Assembly: GCF_019279795.1 (NCBI RefSeq)
Contig: NC_056730.1
Coordinates: 609,972,041 to 610,036,040 of the forward strand
Source: Protopterus annectens
Lineage: Eukaryota > Chordata > Ceratodontiformes > Protopteridae
DNA length: 64,000 nt
Reading direction: 5' to 3'
Shown here: positions 48,460-59,739 of the stretch, piece by piece
Numbering within the stretch: position 1 is the stretch's first letter
Layout of the letters: each line of letters begins with the position of its first letter
Made by a program: the position numbers and the translations under genes
Notes under the pieces: generated by a model
The model's database searches: none
What the model was told of the DNA's origin: nothing
The model's input: the letters and a program-made list of their open reading frames with translations, nothing else

Positions 48460-51085
48460 CTACAGGTGGGGGAGTCTTTGGGACACAAATCTATCCCACA
48501 AACAAGTTCTATTAATGGGTAAGACCAGGTTGAGGCCTTGTGTTTGGGTTGCGTGAGTGGAGTTTGACTTATAGATATGCAGCAACTCCATCAAGGCTGG
48601 ATCTGAGATGGTTTTGTATACCAGACACAGGTCACCTCTGAGCAGTCTGTATAAGACTGAGTAGAGGGATAGGACCTTTAGCCTATCTGTATAGGGTAGG
48701 TGTTTGAGACGCTGAATTTTCCTGGTCAGGAACCTCAGTGGTCTCTCCAGCTGCTGCATGTGCTTGGCAAGGTACATTCCGAAGGAGGCATTGTACTCGA
48801 TAATGGGTCTGATAAGGGATGAGTACAGGGATGTTATGACCTCCTTATTCCTGGATGAAATACCCTTATTTATGAGGTGGGCCATGTAGAAAGTTTTCCA
48901 TACAATGGAGGCAACATGGTGGTCAAAGGTCAGGTTGCTATTAACCTGGGTGCCTGAGTCCTTCATGACTGATTGCATGCTTAGTATATTGTTATTAATG
49001 TGACAGTGGGGATGCCATCTTCCCCAAAGGAGATAATGATGCATATCTTGGGATTCAGTTTGAGGCCATGCATCTAGCACCAGTCATTAGTTTGGGTAAG
49101 ACCCTCTTGGAGGATGTTCACATCACTAGGGGAATTTAAGGCAGCGGCCAGCTTGCAGTCATCTGCAAACTTGGTCAGCCACAGACCAGTGGTTTTGGCA
49201 TGCACCTCAGAAAAGTATATCCCAAACAGTACAGGCACCAAGACTGATCCTTGAGGTACACCACTTGTTACAGGTCTACTACTAGAGGTGGCTTCCTCTA
49301 TTTTGACTGAGTGGTTTCTATCAGTGAGCCAGTTAGCTACCCATCTGGTAAAATATGGGTTGATGCCTAGCTGGGAGAGTTTATCTATTATGCCAGAGTG
49401 GGGAATAGTGTTGAAGGCTTTGGCTAGGTCAAGGTAGGTGGTGTGCACCATCTTCCCTCTTCCATGGCTTTGGTGACTGTTTCAAAGAAGTCAACCAAGT
49501 TTAACAGGCATGATCTCCCTCTGACAAAACCAAACTGTGTGGGGTCAAGCATTTTGTGGTTGCCAATGTCCTTGTTTATGAGGTCCATGATAATGCGTTC
49601 CATGGCTTTGTAGATCAGGCTAGTTAGGCTAATGCACCTATAATTGCCTGGGTCAGTGGACAATCCACCTTTGTGTACAGGGATGACAGTGGCTGTCCTC
49701 TATTCGGCTGGGACAAAAGACCTGCTCAGGCTTTGGTTGAATAGTGTGCCTAATGGAATAGAGCTCATGCCTGAGTTCATGTAGGATACAGCCAGAGATG
49801 TTATCAGCTCCCATGGAGACTGTATTTTTTGCTTTTGAGAGGGCATTGAAGACCTTCTCCATGGTGATGAGGGGAGGGAGGCAGATGCTGGGGATGTCCT
49901 GGTTTACTGATGGGGGCGGGGGTGAAGTTTTTACTGAACCTGTCTGCCAACAGGTTGGTTATATCTATGGTGTTTGTGTATGTGGTGTTACTGACCACCA
50001 GTTCAGAGCAGATTTGGTTGTTACCTTTGAGATTTTGGATGTATGTGAAGAAGGCCTTGTAATTGTCCTCAGTGGATGTGGCCAATTTGGACTCAAAGTT
50101 AGCCTTAGAGGATTTCACCAGTAACCTTATTTGCTTGTTCAGACAAATGAGAGATTGCTTCCAACTTGGCACCTCCTCCTTCTATTCTGGACAGCAATTC
50201 TTTCCTTTTATAACAGAGTTTGTTTATTGGTGCTGTCCACCAGACAGGTTTACTCTTCCTCGAGGAAGACGATTTGGTCCTGTCAGGTATTGCTGAGTCC
50301 ACACAGCTATGTAGGTGCTCATATAGTTTTCTGATGTAGGCTTGGACATTACTGCTAGTTCCAACTGAAGGGATGGTGGCTGTGAAGCTGCTTATACCTG
50401 CTCTGAGGAGACTGTAGTCATCTTTGAAAAAGTTTTATTTGACTCTGACAAGGGGGGGGGGCAGGGGAGATGGTAACTTCAAAAGTGATCACTTTATGGT
50501 CGGATCTTACCAAGAAGGATGACACTGTAGGGGTGCTACAGTGGCTACTCATATTGCTTAGGACCAGGTCCAGGATATTTTCTTCTCTCGTAGGGATGTC
50601 ACCCAGCTGATCCAATGCATTGGCATTGATGAAGTCGAGGAATCTCTGGGCTAGAATAAGTCGTACACTCTATGGTTGGGTAGTTAAAGTCACCCAGGAT
50701 GAGGGTTGAATCTTGATGGATTCAAGTAAGCCCAGATAGGTGGAGTGGGTGTCCTGAGTCATGGTTGGGGGGTCTGTAGCTAGCTATGATTTGAATAGGT
50801 GTTTTGTCAACTGTTAACTGCACTTGGAGTGTCTCCTGTGCATCATACCATCTGACCAGCCTGGAGGTGTATAGGTCTTTGATAAATATTGAAACTCCAC
50901 CTCCTTTGGCTTTGTAGCCCTCCATTTGGGGTCTGAAAGTATGGTAGGATGAGTAACCTGGTAAGGCTGGGGTGCTCTCTGCAGCTTTGAACCAGGTTTC
51001 AGTGACTGCACAAATGTCAGCATCCTCCAGGGCAAGGAATTCTTGCAATAAGTGAAGTTTTCATGCTAAGGCTCCAAGCATATAG
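48460..51085 (-). pseudogene. CR1 ORF2: endonuclease and reverse transcriptase
   Basis: Endonuclease: LLQEFLALEDADICAVTETW (catalytic Glu, 51050-50990), AKGGGVSIFIKD, IQIIASYRPPN, LDQLGDIPTREENILDLVLS and VRSDHKVITF (50615-50480, catalytic Asp-His). Linker: KPVWWTAPINKLCYKRKELL, STEDNYKAFFTYIQNLKGN. RT: NYRCISLTSLIYKAMERII (49640), TYLDLAKAFNTIPHSGIID (palm A, 49440), VPQGSVLVPVLFGIYFSEV, KFADDCKLAAAL (palm C F-A-D-D, 49180), RPIIEYNASFGMYLAKHMQQ and the C-terminus to 48460. About seven frame breaks and a G run at 50452 separate the pieces. It is complete in domains but not coding as one protein. Confidence 0.93.
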
Positions 51086-51099
51086 TAGCATGACCTTTA

Positions 51100-52229
51100 A
51101 ATTTCATTTAGAAGAATTGTTCATGATGGTAATTTTGTGCTCATGACTTTGCCTAAAAAAGGCACTATGGGGGAGGCAAGAGCCTTTGCCAGAAGCCTGA
51201 AGCCCAGTGGAGACAGATGAAGGCCATCTCTGGCAAAGCATCACTGTTGGTCGATCATGTCCACCCAGGCTGTCAGGTACATGATCCCCATGGAATGACA
51301 CCAGAAACTAAGCCAATTCTTAAAGTCAAGCATTTTCTGTTTGTATTGAGGCATTGTTCTGGATGATGGTAGGATGCTGCTTAAGGCTAGGGACATACCT
51401 GCCTGGGACACATAATCAGTGAGCTCAATCATGTCTCTCTCCATATAGTCCAGAGATGTATGTCACAAGTCATTCGCACCAGTATGGACTATGACAGAGG
51501 CATAACAGTACCTGTTGTTAAGAGACTGGAGTGCATGCATGATATGGCATATTCTAGCGCCTGACATGCAACTAACTGACTTTCTCCTTGTCTGTCCTGG
51601 TGAGGGGTACATCTGTGTACCTCATGAAAGAGTCTCCTATGACTAGTATGTTGGGTTTTTGGTTGGGTCTTACAGGCTGTGAGACACAGACCTGTGTACT
51701 ATGTGTGATGCGTGGTGCTGTGAGTTGTGATGTGATGTGTGTTTTGGTTTTGGAGGTCTCTTTTGTTTAGGTATGTTTTTGTTGAGAACCTCTGCATATG
51801 TAGGAGTGTGTTATACAGATGGGTGGTTTTAGAGGTGCAGTGTTCATAATGTTTGTGCAGACAACCTTTCCATTGCTAGATGTACTGGCTTGTGACTGAG
51901 ACAGCAAGGATTCTAGGTTCTTAATGTAATTGCCATCTCTCACATATTGTGTTCCTAGGTGGTAGTTGTAGAGGGTTGTCCATGTACTTAAAGCAGTTGC
52001 TACACTGTCTCAGGATGCCCATATCAACCTGACTAGCAGTAGAAACCATAGGAAATTGTCCATCCATGGTTCTCAGAATCTGTGGAAGAGAGGTTTGGGA
52101 TAGTAGAGTGTATACTATCTGAGGATAGTACCTGTAGGTGTGAGTAGGGCTGGAATACAGTAGCTGCAAGTGAGGGCCTTTCTTACACAGGAGTGCTAGT
52201 AAGGGAAAAATGAAACTAAAATACCTCAC
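51100..52229 (-). pseudogene. CR1 ORF1: zinc-finger and SGNH esterase type
   Basis: Starts MRYFSFIFPLLALLCKKG at 52229. Near 52000-51930 it has CSNCFKYMDNPLQLP...TICER, a C-x2-C...C pattern whose last Cys is lost through a frameshift, as expected for the PHD-like finger. The esterase follows: ILVIGDSFMRYTDVPL (block I, GDS, 51645-51600), IVHTGANDL (block III, GxND, 51490-51466), MERDMIELTDYVSQAGMSLA, and FARDGLHLSPLGFRLLAKAL (block V, D-x2-H, 51240-51185). Esterase-bearing ORF1s are a known trait of some CR1-group LINEs; the role in transposition is unclear. An in-frame TGA follows GANDL, probably a CGA-to-TGA decay. Confidence 0.85.
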
Positions 52230-52240
52230 AAATGGTTAAA

Positions 52241-53286
52241 ACAGTGCAGTGACGGTGCTAAACAGGCAAACAAACACAAACCCATGCAAATATGGGGTTT
52301 AAATATCACAAAAATAAAAATAAAATAGAAATACTGGAATTGACCAATCATCTCTTGTTCCTGAGCTCTTAGCTCAACACCCTATGCCATACCATTTCCA
52401 TCCAATTCACTTTCTCCTGCTAAGTGCAGGCAGGCCCCAGCCAATACAAGATGGAGTAGCAGGAAAGACAGGAATCACACAAACAAATCTGCATACAGCA
52501 AAACCTTTAACCAGACTATGCTAAATATATTTAAACTCTGTTTAGGTTGATTTAGCACACGAGAAGAGATACACACTTAAATATAACAGATGCAAACAAG
52601 AGCAAACTGATTTAAACAAATTAACCAATAAAAAAGCTCAAAGCTGAGCCCTGTTCCAGCAACCTTCAATCAGGCAAGTTATAGCTGCACACTCCTGACA
52701 CTAAGGTGCAGAGGAACCCACTCCAAAAAAGATGGCCTGGATTAGTGCTCATGTTATACATACAGAGCTAGATTCAGCAGATCTGAATCTAGTCTATGCT
52801 ACAGCAAACAAGTCAAACCAGTTTCAGAAGGAAACAGTTTAAGTAAGCATACACAATAAGGGTTCAACCAGGAATTCCCAGCTCAGAAGGACAGAATCTA
52901 CCCTCTCCTCCCACAAGAGTGTAGACAACAAACCCTCTTAATGTAAAATAACTGGCATTAAGCCTAAGTGCTTAAACCGGAACTAAGACACTTTTAGAAT
53001 AACAGGCATTTAAGCCTTCAACCAGCAATTCCCAACTTAGAAGGATGTAAGCTACCTCTCCTGCCACAATAGTGTAGACCACAAACCTTCTTAATGTAAA
53101 ACAACTGGACTGAAGCCCAAGTGCTTAAACCAAGAGGCTTAGAATAACAGTTATAATTTAATCAGGCTACTAACAAGCAGTAATAAATGCAGCAGAATAA
53201 ATGTAACTGAATATTTTTAAGAACAAGCAGAAAAAGCAAAAAAAAAAGTAATAATGTAGGAAGAACAGTTTTTATTATGTATACAA

Positions 53287-53290
<4 letters not shown>
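52241..53290. repeat. 154-bp tandem duplication in otherwise featureless sequence
   Basis: ttcaaccaggaattcccagc (52863) and ttcaaccagcaattcccaac (53017) begin two units of 154 bp that share gaccacaaacc-tcttaatgtaaaa, gaagcc-aagtgcttaaacc and ttagaataacag. Units are about 85-90% alike by eye. The rest (52241-52862) shows nothing recognisable; it may be the 5' UTR of the CR1 copy. Confidence 0.75.

Positions 53291-53361
<71 letters not shown>
53291..53361. repeat. (TA)n microsatellite
   Basis: Unbroken TA run of about 70 bp. Confidence 0.97.
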
Positions 53362-53365
<4 letters not shown>

Positions 53366-53379
53366 CTTTTAAGCAAAGG

Positions 53380-53570
53380 GTTCTTTAAAAGCCTAATTAA
53401 TTAGGGATGCATTTTATGGATGTGTATAAAAGGAAGTGATGAGATGGCGGCTTTTTAGTATCTGATGAAATTTGAGTGTTTCTCTTATGAAAACATATTT
53501 TGGCAGTTTGCAATGTTAATATCAATAAATTTGGTCAACTTTTCATTACTTGGTGGTATTGTTCACTACA
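53380..53570 (+). repeat. Possible Penelope-type 3' end remnant
   Basis: Carries ctgatga (53462-53468), a partly paired stem (atttgag/ctcttat), gaaa (53489-53492) and a following caataaa, the same order as the 3' ends of PLE1, PLE2 and PLE4. No coding sequence is attached, so assignment rests on this motif only. Confidence 0.4.
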
Positions 53571-53887
53571 ACTGGTTTTGGATTTTTAATATAGAAAGAA
53601 ACACAAATACATGAAAGCAAATGAATAAAGTGTAATTTTTTTTTTTTTTTTTTTTAAGGTTAAGTTGGAAGTATTAAAACAAGGTAATTCAAGGTTGAGA
53701 AACTGAGGGGTGGGCCTTCCCAAATGATCTCTACTACTCAGTAGAATGAGTTGATGAGATGAGACTGGGAGTATTGCCCAAAATGAAATTTATAGTAGGG
53801 GCTGTCAACTCAAAAGCCACTAGAATTTAAGAACACAATTTAAGAAAATTTAAGAACACAATGAGGACTGGATGGGAGGGGGAAAAC
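53571..53887. other. No gene; T run at 53637-53656
   Basis: Nothing else supported. Confidence 0.4.
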
Positions 53888-54720
53888 TGTAGCCAGAGAG
53901 GTATGATATCCAGAGCAATGCAGACAACAGAAACACTTCAAATGCAGACCATAAAAACACTTCAGTTAAATACAGATATTTCTAAATAAAAGAGCAATGT
54001 GGTTTCTCAGCTCCCCCGCTAATTCACTGATGCTATTCACAGTTTGCAAAGTAATTCTTTGGTAACTTTTTTTTAACTGACCCTAGCCAAGAACTCTTAA
54101 AACTCCAACAGAACAGAAAACTTAAAACAAAACAAATGTAATACTAGAATTTTGTGTCATTCGGCTTTTCCCGGTTAGGGGTCGCCACAGCGGAACACCG
54201 GTCCGCTAATGATTGGCAGTAGAGTTCTACGTGCTGGCTTGCCAGGCCTAATGCACAACCTTCAACGAAGGAACGCCCATTCACGCATGTCACCACACAG
54301 AAGACGCTCTAGCTGAGAATCGAATGGGCAACGTCTAACTGTGAGGCAACAACGCTACTGCAGTGCCACCACCGTAGTTGAAATGTAATACTAGAATAAG
54401 ATACAAAATAAAAGTGATCAAACCTTAAATGATGAGCTTCAAATCTAAATTAAATGTAGCCAGAAATAAGTGATATTCAGAGCAATGCAGACAACAGAAA
54501 CACTTCAGCTAAATACAGATATTTCTAAATAAAAAGCAATGCTGTTTCTCACCCCCCCCACACACACACCAAACCCCACCAAATAACTGATGCCATCCAC
54601 AGTTTGCAAAGGAATTCTTTGGCAACTTTTTTTAACTGACCCTAGCCAAGAACTCTTAAAAACTCCATCAGAACAGAAAACTTAAAACAAAACAAATATA
54701 ATACTAGAATAAGATATAAC
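53888..54720. repeat. Tandem repeat, unit about 330 bp, broken by a SINE and a CR1
   Basis: tccagagcaatgcagacaac, acacttcagttaaatacaga, cacagtttgcaaagtaattc and actgaccctagccaagaact at 53911-54105 return at 54480-54660. A third, partial unit lies beyond the CR1 insertion (56584-56670: aatcaaaccttaaatgaagagc, against aaccttaaatgatgagc at 54421). The copies are about 90% alike. A SINE sits at the end of unit 1 and a CR1 at the end of unit 2. Confidence 0.88.
54151..54380 (-). mobile_element. tRNA-type SINE, 230 bp, 17-bp target duplication
   Basis: Flanked by aaatgtaatactagaat (54134-54150 and 54381-54397). On the minus strand the first 70 bases read like a tRNA-derived head: tggcactgcagtagcg (box A-like) and, 33 bases on, ccattcgattctc (box B-like), with gttgcctcacag between. 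The plus-strand start contains ggggtcgccacagcgga, a block seen in SINEs of several fishes and other animals. Insertion by a LINE machinery explains the duplication. The intact flanks make it recent. Confidence 0.8.
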
Positions 54721-54721
54721 A

Positions 54722-56583
54722 TAGGTTCATAGGTTCATAGGTAGATACTAGGCTATCTGCCCTAGGGCATTTATAAGTGTAGCCAGAGTGTATTTGGCTT
54801 CCACCTCCCTATTAGATTAGCCTGCTGTGCCTCTGTAAAGTAGGTCACAGAAGGTACTCTTTAAGATTAGTTTAATGTGCCTCTGTTTAGCAGGGACACA
54901 GAAGAGATCCCAGGGGTGAATTTGCGATTTCCCATCCATGCGTCCAGATTTCGCTTGAAGAGGGTCAGCGAGGGGCTATGTCTAACATGAATTGGGATTC
55001 TATTCCAGAGTGAGGGGAGCCTCTGGGAAATTAATCTGTCCCTCCAGCATGTCCTATTTATTTTTGTGCTGAGGTTTAAGTCCCTGGAGTGTGTAGCTCT
55101 AAGGGACTTGGATTTTTTGAGGTAGAGCATGTCCATTAATTCTGGGTTTGACATGGCTTTGTATGTTGGGCATAGATCACCTCTGAGTAGATGGTAAGCA
55201 ACTGAGTAGAGCTGGAGTTTCTTTAGTCGAGCTGCATAGAACATCTGTTTTTAGCCCATGATCCTCTTGGTGAGGTACTTTTGGGGTCTCTCCAGTTGCT
55301 GCAGGTGTCGGGTAAGGTATATCCCAAAAGGGGCATTGTATTCAATTATGGGCCTGATGAGTGATGAGTAGAGGGGCACAATGACCTCTCTTGATCTAGA
55401 TGCGAACCCTTTCATGATAAGGTGGGCTATATAGAAGGTCTTTCTAACCACTTTGGCAACGTGATTATCAAAGGAGAGATTACTATCTATGTTGGTCCCC
55501 AAATCTCTAATTACTTCTTCCATACTTAATGGATTACCACCTATGTGGTAATTTGTGGGCACCTTGTTTTTTCCAAAGGGGATGACTATGCACTTTTTAG
55601 CATTTAGCTTGAGGCTGTGGCTCTGGCACCAAGCATCCATCTCTGTGAGACCCTTTTGGAGGATGCTTGTGTCAGCTAGAGATTTGATTATGGCCCCCAG
55701 TTTGCAGTCATCTGCGAACTTTGTCAGCCATAATCCCCCCGTGTTAGCCTGAACCTCAGAGAAGTATATACAGAACAAGAGAGGTCCCAGAACTGAGCCC
55801 TGTGGGATGCCACTTGTAAATGGTTTGGATTCGGACATAGCACCTGCAATTCTGACCATGTGGGTTCTATCCCTGAGCCAGTTTGCAACTCATCTTGTGA
55901 TATAGGGGTTGATATTTAAGCTGGTAAGCTTATTTATGATGCCCGAGTGGGGTATTGTGTCAAAGGCTTTTGCGAGGTCCAGGTAGGCTGTGTGGACTAC
56001 CTTGCCCTCATCTATGGCTTTGGTAACTGTTTCAAAGAAATCAACTAGGTTTAAGAGGCAAGATCTGCCCTTAAAGCCAAATTGGGTAGGGTCCAGTGTC
56101 TGGAGGCTCCCAATGTCTTTGTTTATGAGTTCCATGATAATACATTCCATAGCTTTACAGACCAGACTAGTCAGGCTTATGGGGCGATAGTTCCCGGGGT
56201 CCATTGTGGCACCACCTTTGTGGAGTGGGACCACTGTAGCTGTACGCCATTCTTTGGGTACATATCCTGTAGTAAGGCTAAGTTTGAACAGTGACCTAAT
56301 GTGAGGGTTAAGTTCTTCTTGGAGCTCATGTAAGATACAGCCTGGGACACCGCCCGATCCCATAGATGCTGTGTTTTTTGCTTTGGAGAGGGCAGCTTTC
56401 ACCTGTGCATCTGTGATGTCAGGGAGGTTACATTCAGTTGGGATAGGCATTTGCTCCTTTGGGGGGGGGGGAGTTTGTGCTGAATCTGTCTTCCAGGATG
56501 TTGGCTATGTCTGTAGGTTTGGTATATTTTGTACCGTTATGCAACAATTCAGAGCATATCTGGGAGTTTCCACCCATATTTGA
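54722..56583 (-). pseudogene. CR1-type LINE, 5'-truncated, best-preserved RT in the family
   Basis: 3' end: three 8-bp units (cataggtt, 54722-54745) then tagatactaggctatctgcc. Minus-strand frames: TECNLPDITDAQVKAALSKA, NYRPISLTSLVCKAMECIIM (56190), AYLDLAKAFDTIPHSGIIN (palm A, 55990), IPQGSVLGPLLFCIYFSEVQ, LTKFADDCKLGAI (palm C F-A-D-D, 55720-55690), RPIIEYNAPFGIYLTRHLQQ, FYAARLKKLQLYSVAYHLLR and a C-terminal NLDAWMGNRKFTPG. Only two clear lesions: TGA for the Trp in R-W-VANW (about 55888) and one extra A near 55255. Truncated at 56583 in the linker (QICSELLHNGTKY), so it has no endonuclease. It interrupts the 330-bp tandem repeat. Confidence 0.94.
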
Positions 56584-56670
56584 AGTAATCAAACCTTAAA
56601 TGAAGAGCTTCAAATCAAAATTAAATGTAGCCAGAGATGAGCTGATACTCAGAGCAATGCAGACCACACA

Positions 56671-57315
56671 AATAAGAAGATTTATAAATTAATTCAGGTT
56701 TATAGATTCAAGGATAATTACCAAATCGTTAAAGCACAGCATGATCTTGACCATGGTCTGTTACATGACAATACAAAAAAGAAAGCTTTGCATTTTAACA
56801 TCAAATATACATACCCAACAAAAACTTATTTTATACACATTTAATGATAAATTGCAATGCCTAACTCCAGTAAAATTAGTATATTATAGTCTTCAACCAC
56901 TAGTTCAACTTAACTCCTGTTCAGCAAAAACAGATTTATTCCAGGTACTTTGGTTTTGATCATATCCCATCAAATTATGGGGCCTACTATACAATAACTT
57001 AATCAAGTCAGGTTACAACATTATGTAGAATTGGCAGTTGGTTCTATTATATGTTTTTCCTAATGGAAAATATTCTTTGTATGGAAAATCACTTATAGGA
57101 ATATGTGTATTAATGAAACATTATCTAGTACAGAACTGGAAAGTCATGTTCAAAATATCATGGGAGATCTTCAAAGTAGTTGACATGAAATATATTAAAA
57201 CACTCAAAAGACAAATAACACAAATATAATACCTAAACAGAAAAAAGCTGAATCTTGAGAGAAAATCATAAATGTTATCCTCCAATATCCATTGCTCTAA
57301 ATTTAAATAAACCCC

Positions 57316-57355
<40 letters not shown>

Positions 57356-59059
57356 TATACTTTTATGATTTTACTCTATTATACACTGATCTGGTAATGA
57401 TAATACAGGCATCATAGGTGTTAGGCATTAACTACATAACTTTATTGTCTATAACCTGGAACAGTTTTAATAGTGAAATAGTTGGCCCTTATAATACCAC
57501 TTTGATCCAGACTTTTTCTGATTTCTCAAGTTGTATATAGTTGGTTATACTTTGTTTTTCACAGTTTACGCCTGTTAAATTAGCATGTCATTTTAACATA
57601 GTCTGACAATTGCATACTTTCTGTTTTATTTGAAAAATATTAACTACCTCAATTATCTTATTAGAATTATTCTACTTGTTCACAAGTTTTGTGAATATTT
57701 TAGATAAAATGTTAAATAAAATGTATTTTAAAAAAGAATTGGAAGTAAGTGTACTATGGCAATTCACCAAAAGTGCACTTACTTCAAATTCTGTTCTGCC
57801 ATGTAATAATAATAACACCAAAGAACAAAATTATTGAAGTGCAACACTTCAAAGTAAATAAGTAAATAACTTCTACAGAGACAGATAAGAGTTTACACAA
57901 TAATATATAGGAAGTGCTATGCCTTTAAGAAAACAGGTAGCTGTGTCAACATAAGCAAGTAAGCAAAAATTAAAGAAATTTATATACACAATATTTACAC
58001 AGTGACAACTGTACTTTATCTTTTGTACAATATTAAAGATATGTAATCTAAGTAAAAATAAAAGAAACCACGTAATGTGCATATTGTGCAAAAAACAAGA
58101 TACAAGTACAGAATATTAGTATGCGCAAAGTATAACAAGTGCATCCATAAGTACTCTACTTGTTTAGTGCAAACAAGACACAAACATATGAAGCGTAAGG
58201 GAGATGATGCATATTTTGTATCTTATTTTATACATTAGATAACTGGGAAAGCCCACTGGACATGTGTCCTTTTTCTAGGGTAGTCTAAGAGCTCTTTCTG
58301 GGCAGACGGCTTGTTCGAACAGAAGATAAATATAGAGTGAAGGAATCAAACACTTTAACCTTGACTACACAGCATGGCTTACTAACAGCAAAAAGCCTTA
58401 ATTCTGTGCATTAGCTGACAGACATATTAGGGTAGCAGACAGCATACATGGGCATCTTCTGAAATTCTGGTGACCATAACTATGATCCTTGGCATAATGG
58501 GACTACAACTGTGAATGTGGGAGAATATATGGTAACCCATACTGCAAAGTACAATGATCTTAAAATTAGACTATGCAAGTAGCTTAAGTGTGGGGCATGG
58601 TCATCCGTCCATGCTGTGATAAGTAAAAGGAATTCCCCCCCGTGAAAATACTTTAATAGTTTAAGTGCAATGTGTAGTTGTGATGAGGCCAGCAGTTATA
58701 AATACCACAGAACAGTTTAGATGTGCCTAAGTAAGACAGAAAAAGAACCTAGGATTAGGTAATATCATATCCAGTAGAATTAATGGAATGAACATACAGA
58801 GAAAAGTAATGACTGTATATAAAAAAGTAGTACAGGAGGCAGGAGGGTGAGAAAATAGGAAAAAAGAATTAGAATTGGTCTGAAAAAAGATGTCTAGTGA
58901 GAGTCAGAATATAAGAACTGAGTGCTTTTATGAGAGGTGTTATGTGAATAAATTAGACAATATGAAAAAGAAAGAGTGGGAATAGGAAGAGCTAGCAGAA
59001 GACAGAATGAAAATTCAGAAATTCAACAAAAAGGCATATGTATGTATGTATGGATCCCC
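56671..59059. other. No recognisable gene; (TA)n at 57319-57350
   Basis: 2.4 kb of AT-rich sequence with short ORFs that lack motifs. Nothing else seen. Confidence 0.5.
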
Positions 59060-59350
59060 TTCTAAGCCTCTTTTTAGTGAGATGAAAATCACGAAGCTTA
59101 AATACCAGAACAGCTAATTTTTCCCAGGGCAAGTAAACACTTGCCTAACATGCCCTTTTCCTCCACTGTAGTGCAGCCCTGGAGTTGGTATATATTGTTG
59201 CAGGGTGTGGAGGGCATAGACCCCCTCCTAGGTGGGTTTTATTTACTACAGTGTGTGTTTCCTTGAAGGAAGGGTGAGTGTTTACTTGCTCTGAGAAAAT
59301 TCACCATTTGGGTATTTAAACTTTCACAGTTTCATCTTGTAAAAATGAAG
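59060..59350. mobile_element. Fold-back MITE related to the 24.5-kb one
   Basis: Palindrome: tttttagtgagatgaaaatc, gcttaaatacc and gggcaagtaaacactt on the left against gtgtttacttgctctgag, gggtatttaaac and gtttcatcttgtaaaaatg on the right. The centre has ccactgtagtgcagccctggagttgg, shared with the centre of 24533-25095 (ccactgtagtgcaaactcagagttgg), though the outer arms differ. TTAA occurs at 59098 and 59316, here inside the palindrome. Confidence 0.72.
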
Positions 59351-59398
59351 TTCGATTATATGAGCTTTCAAAGTTTAGAAGTAGATCCGTAATCCCAT

Positions 59399-59400
<2 letters not shown>

Positions 59401-59473
<73 letters not shown>

Positions 59474-59482
59474 CACACACAC
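59401..59482. repeat. (CA)n microsatellite
   Basis: CA run of about 72 bp with one TG interruption near its end. Confidence 0.97.
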
Positions 59483-59739
59483 ATAATGGACTACAGAATA
59501 GGAGGGCTTCTGAATTTCTGCTATATCAGGTAATATTCACATCATTTGGATGAGATCTTAAACTGCCGATCTATCTGCCTGAGTTCGTAGTAGCTAGATC
59601 CCACTGCACTTATCAAAATGTGTAAGGGTCCTTTTTTTAAATCCACACAGAGTATGTACATTTTATACAATTTGCATAACATATTTACAATATTTACAGT
59701 ATGAACATTACATATATCTGTTTTTAGCTTTTAAAATTT

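Larger units (their letters stand above)
48234..52240 (-). mobile_element. CR1-type LINE, near full length
   Basis: Two ORFs in CR1 order on the minus strand with the family 3' end: two 8-bp units (cataggtt seen on the plus strand, 48236-48250) and the gatgatactaggctattgcc block. ORF1 occupies 52229-51100 and ORF2 51085-48460. It inserted into or next to the right part of the L1-type LINE. The 5' boundary is not defined; the tandem-repeated sequence at 52863-53152 might still be 5' UTR. Confidence 0.9.

Noticed and set aside
49798-50334. Plus-strand ORFs of 60-108 codons
   Set aside because: They are shadows of the minus-strand CR1 ORF2.
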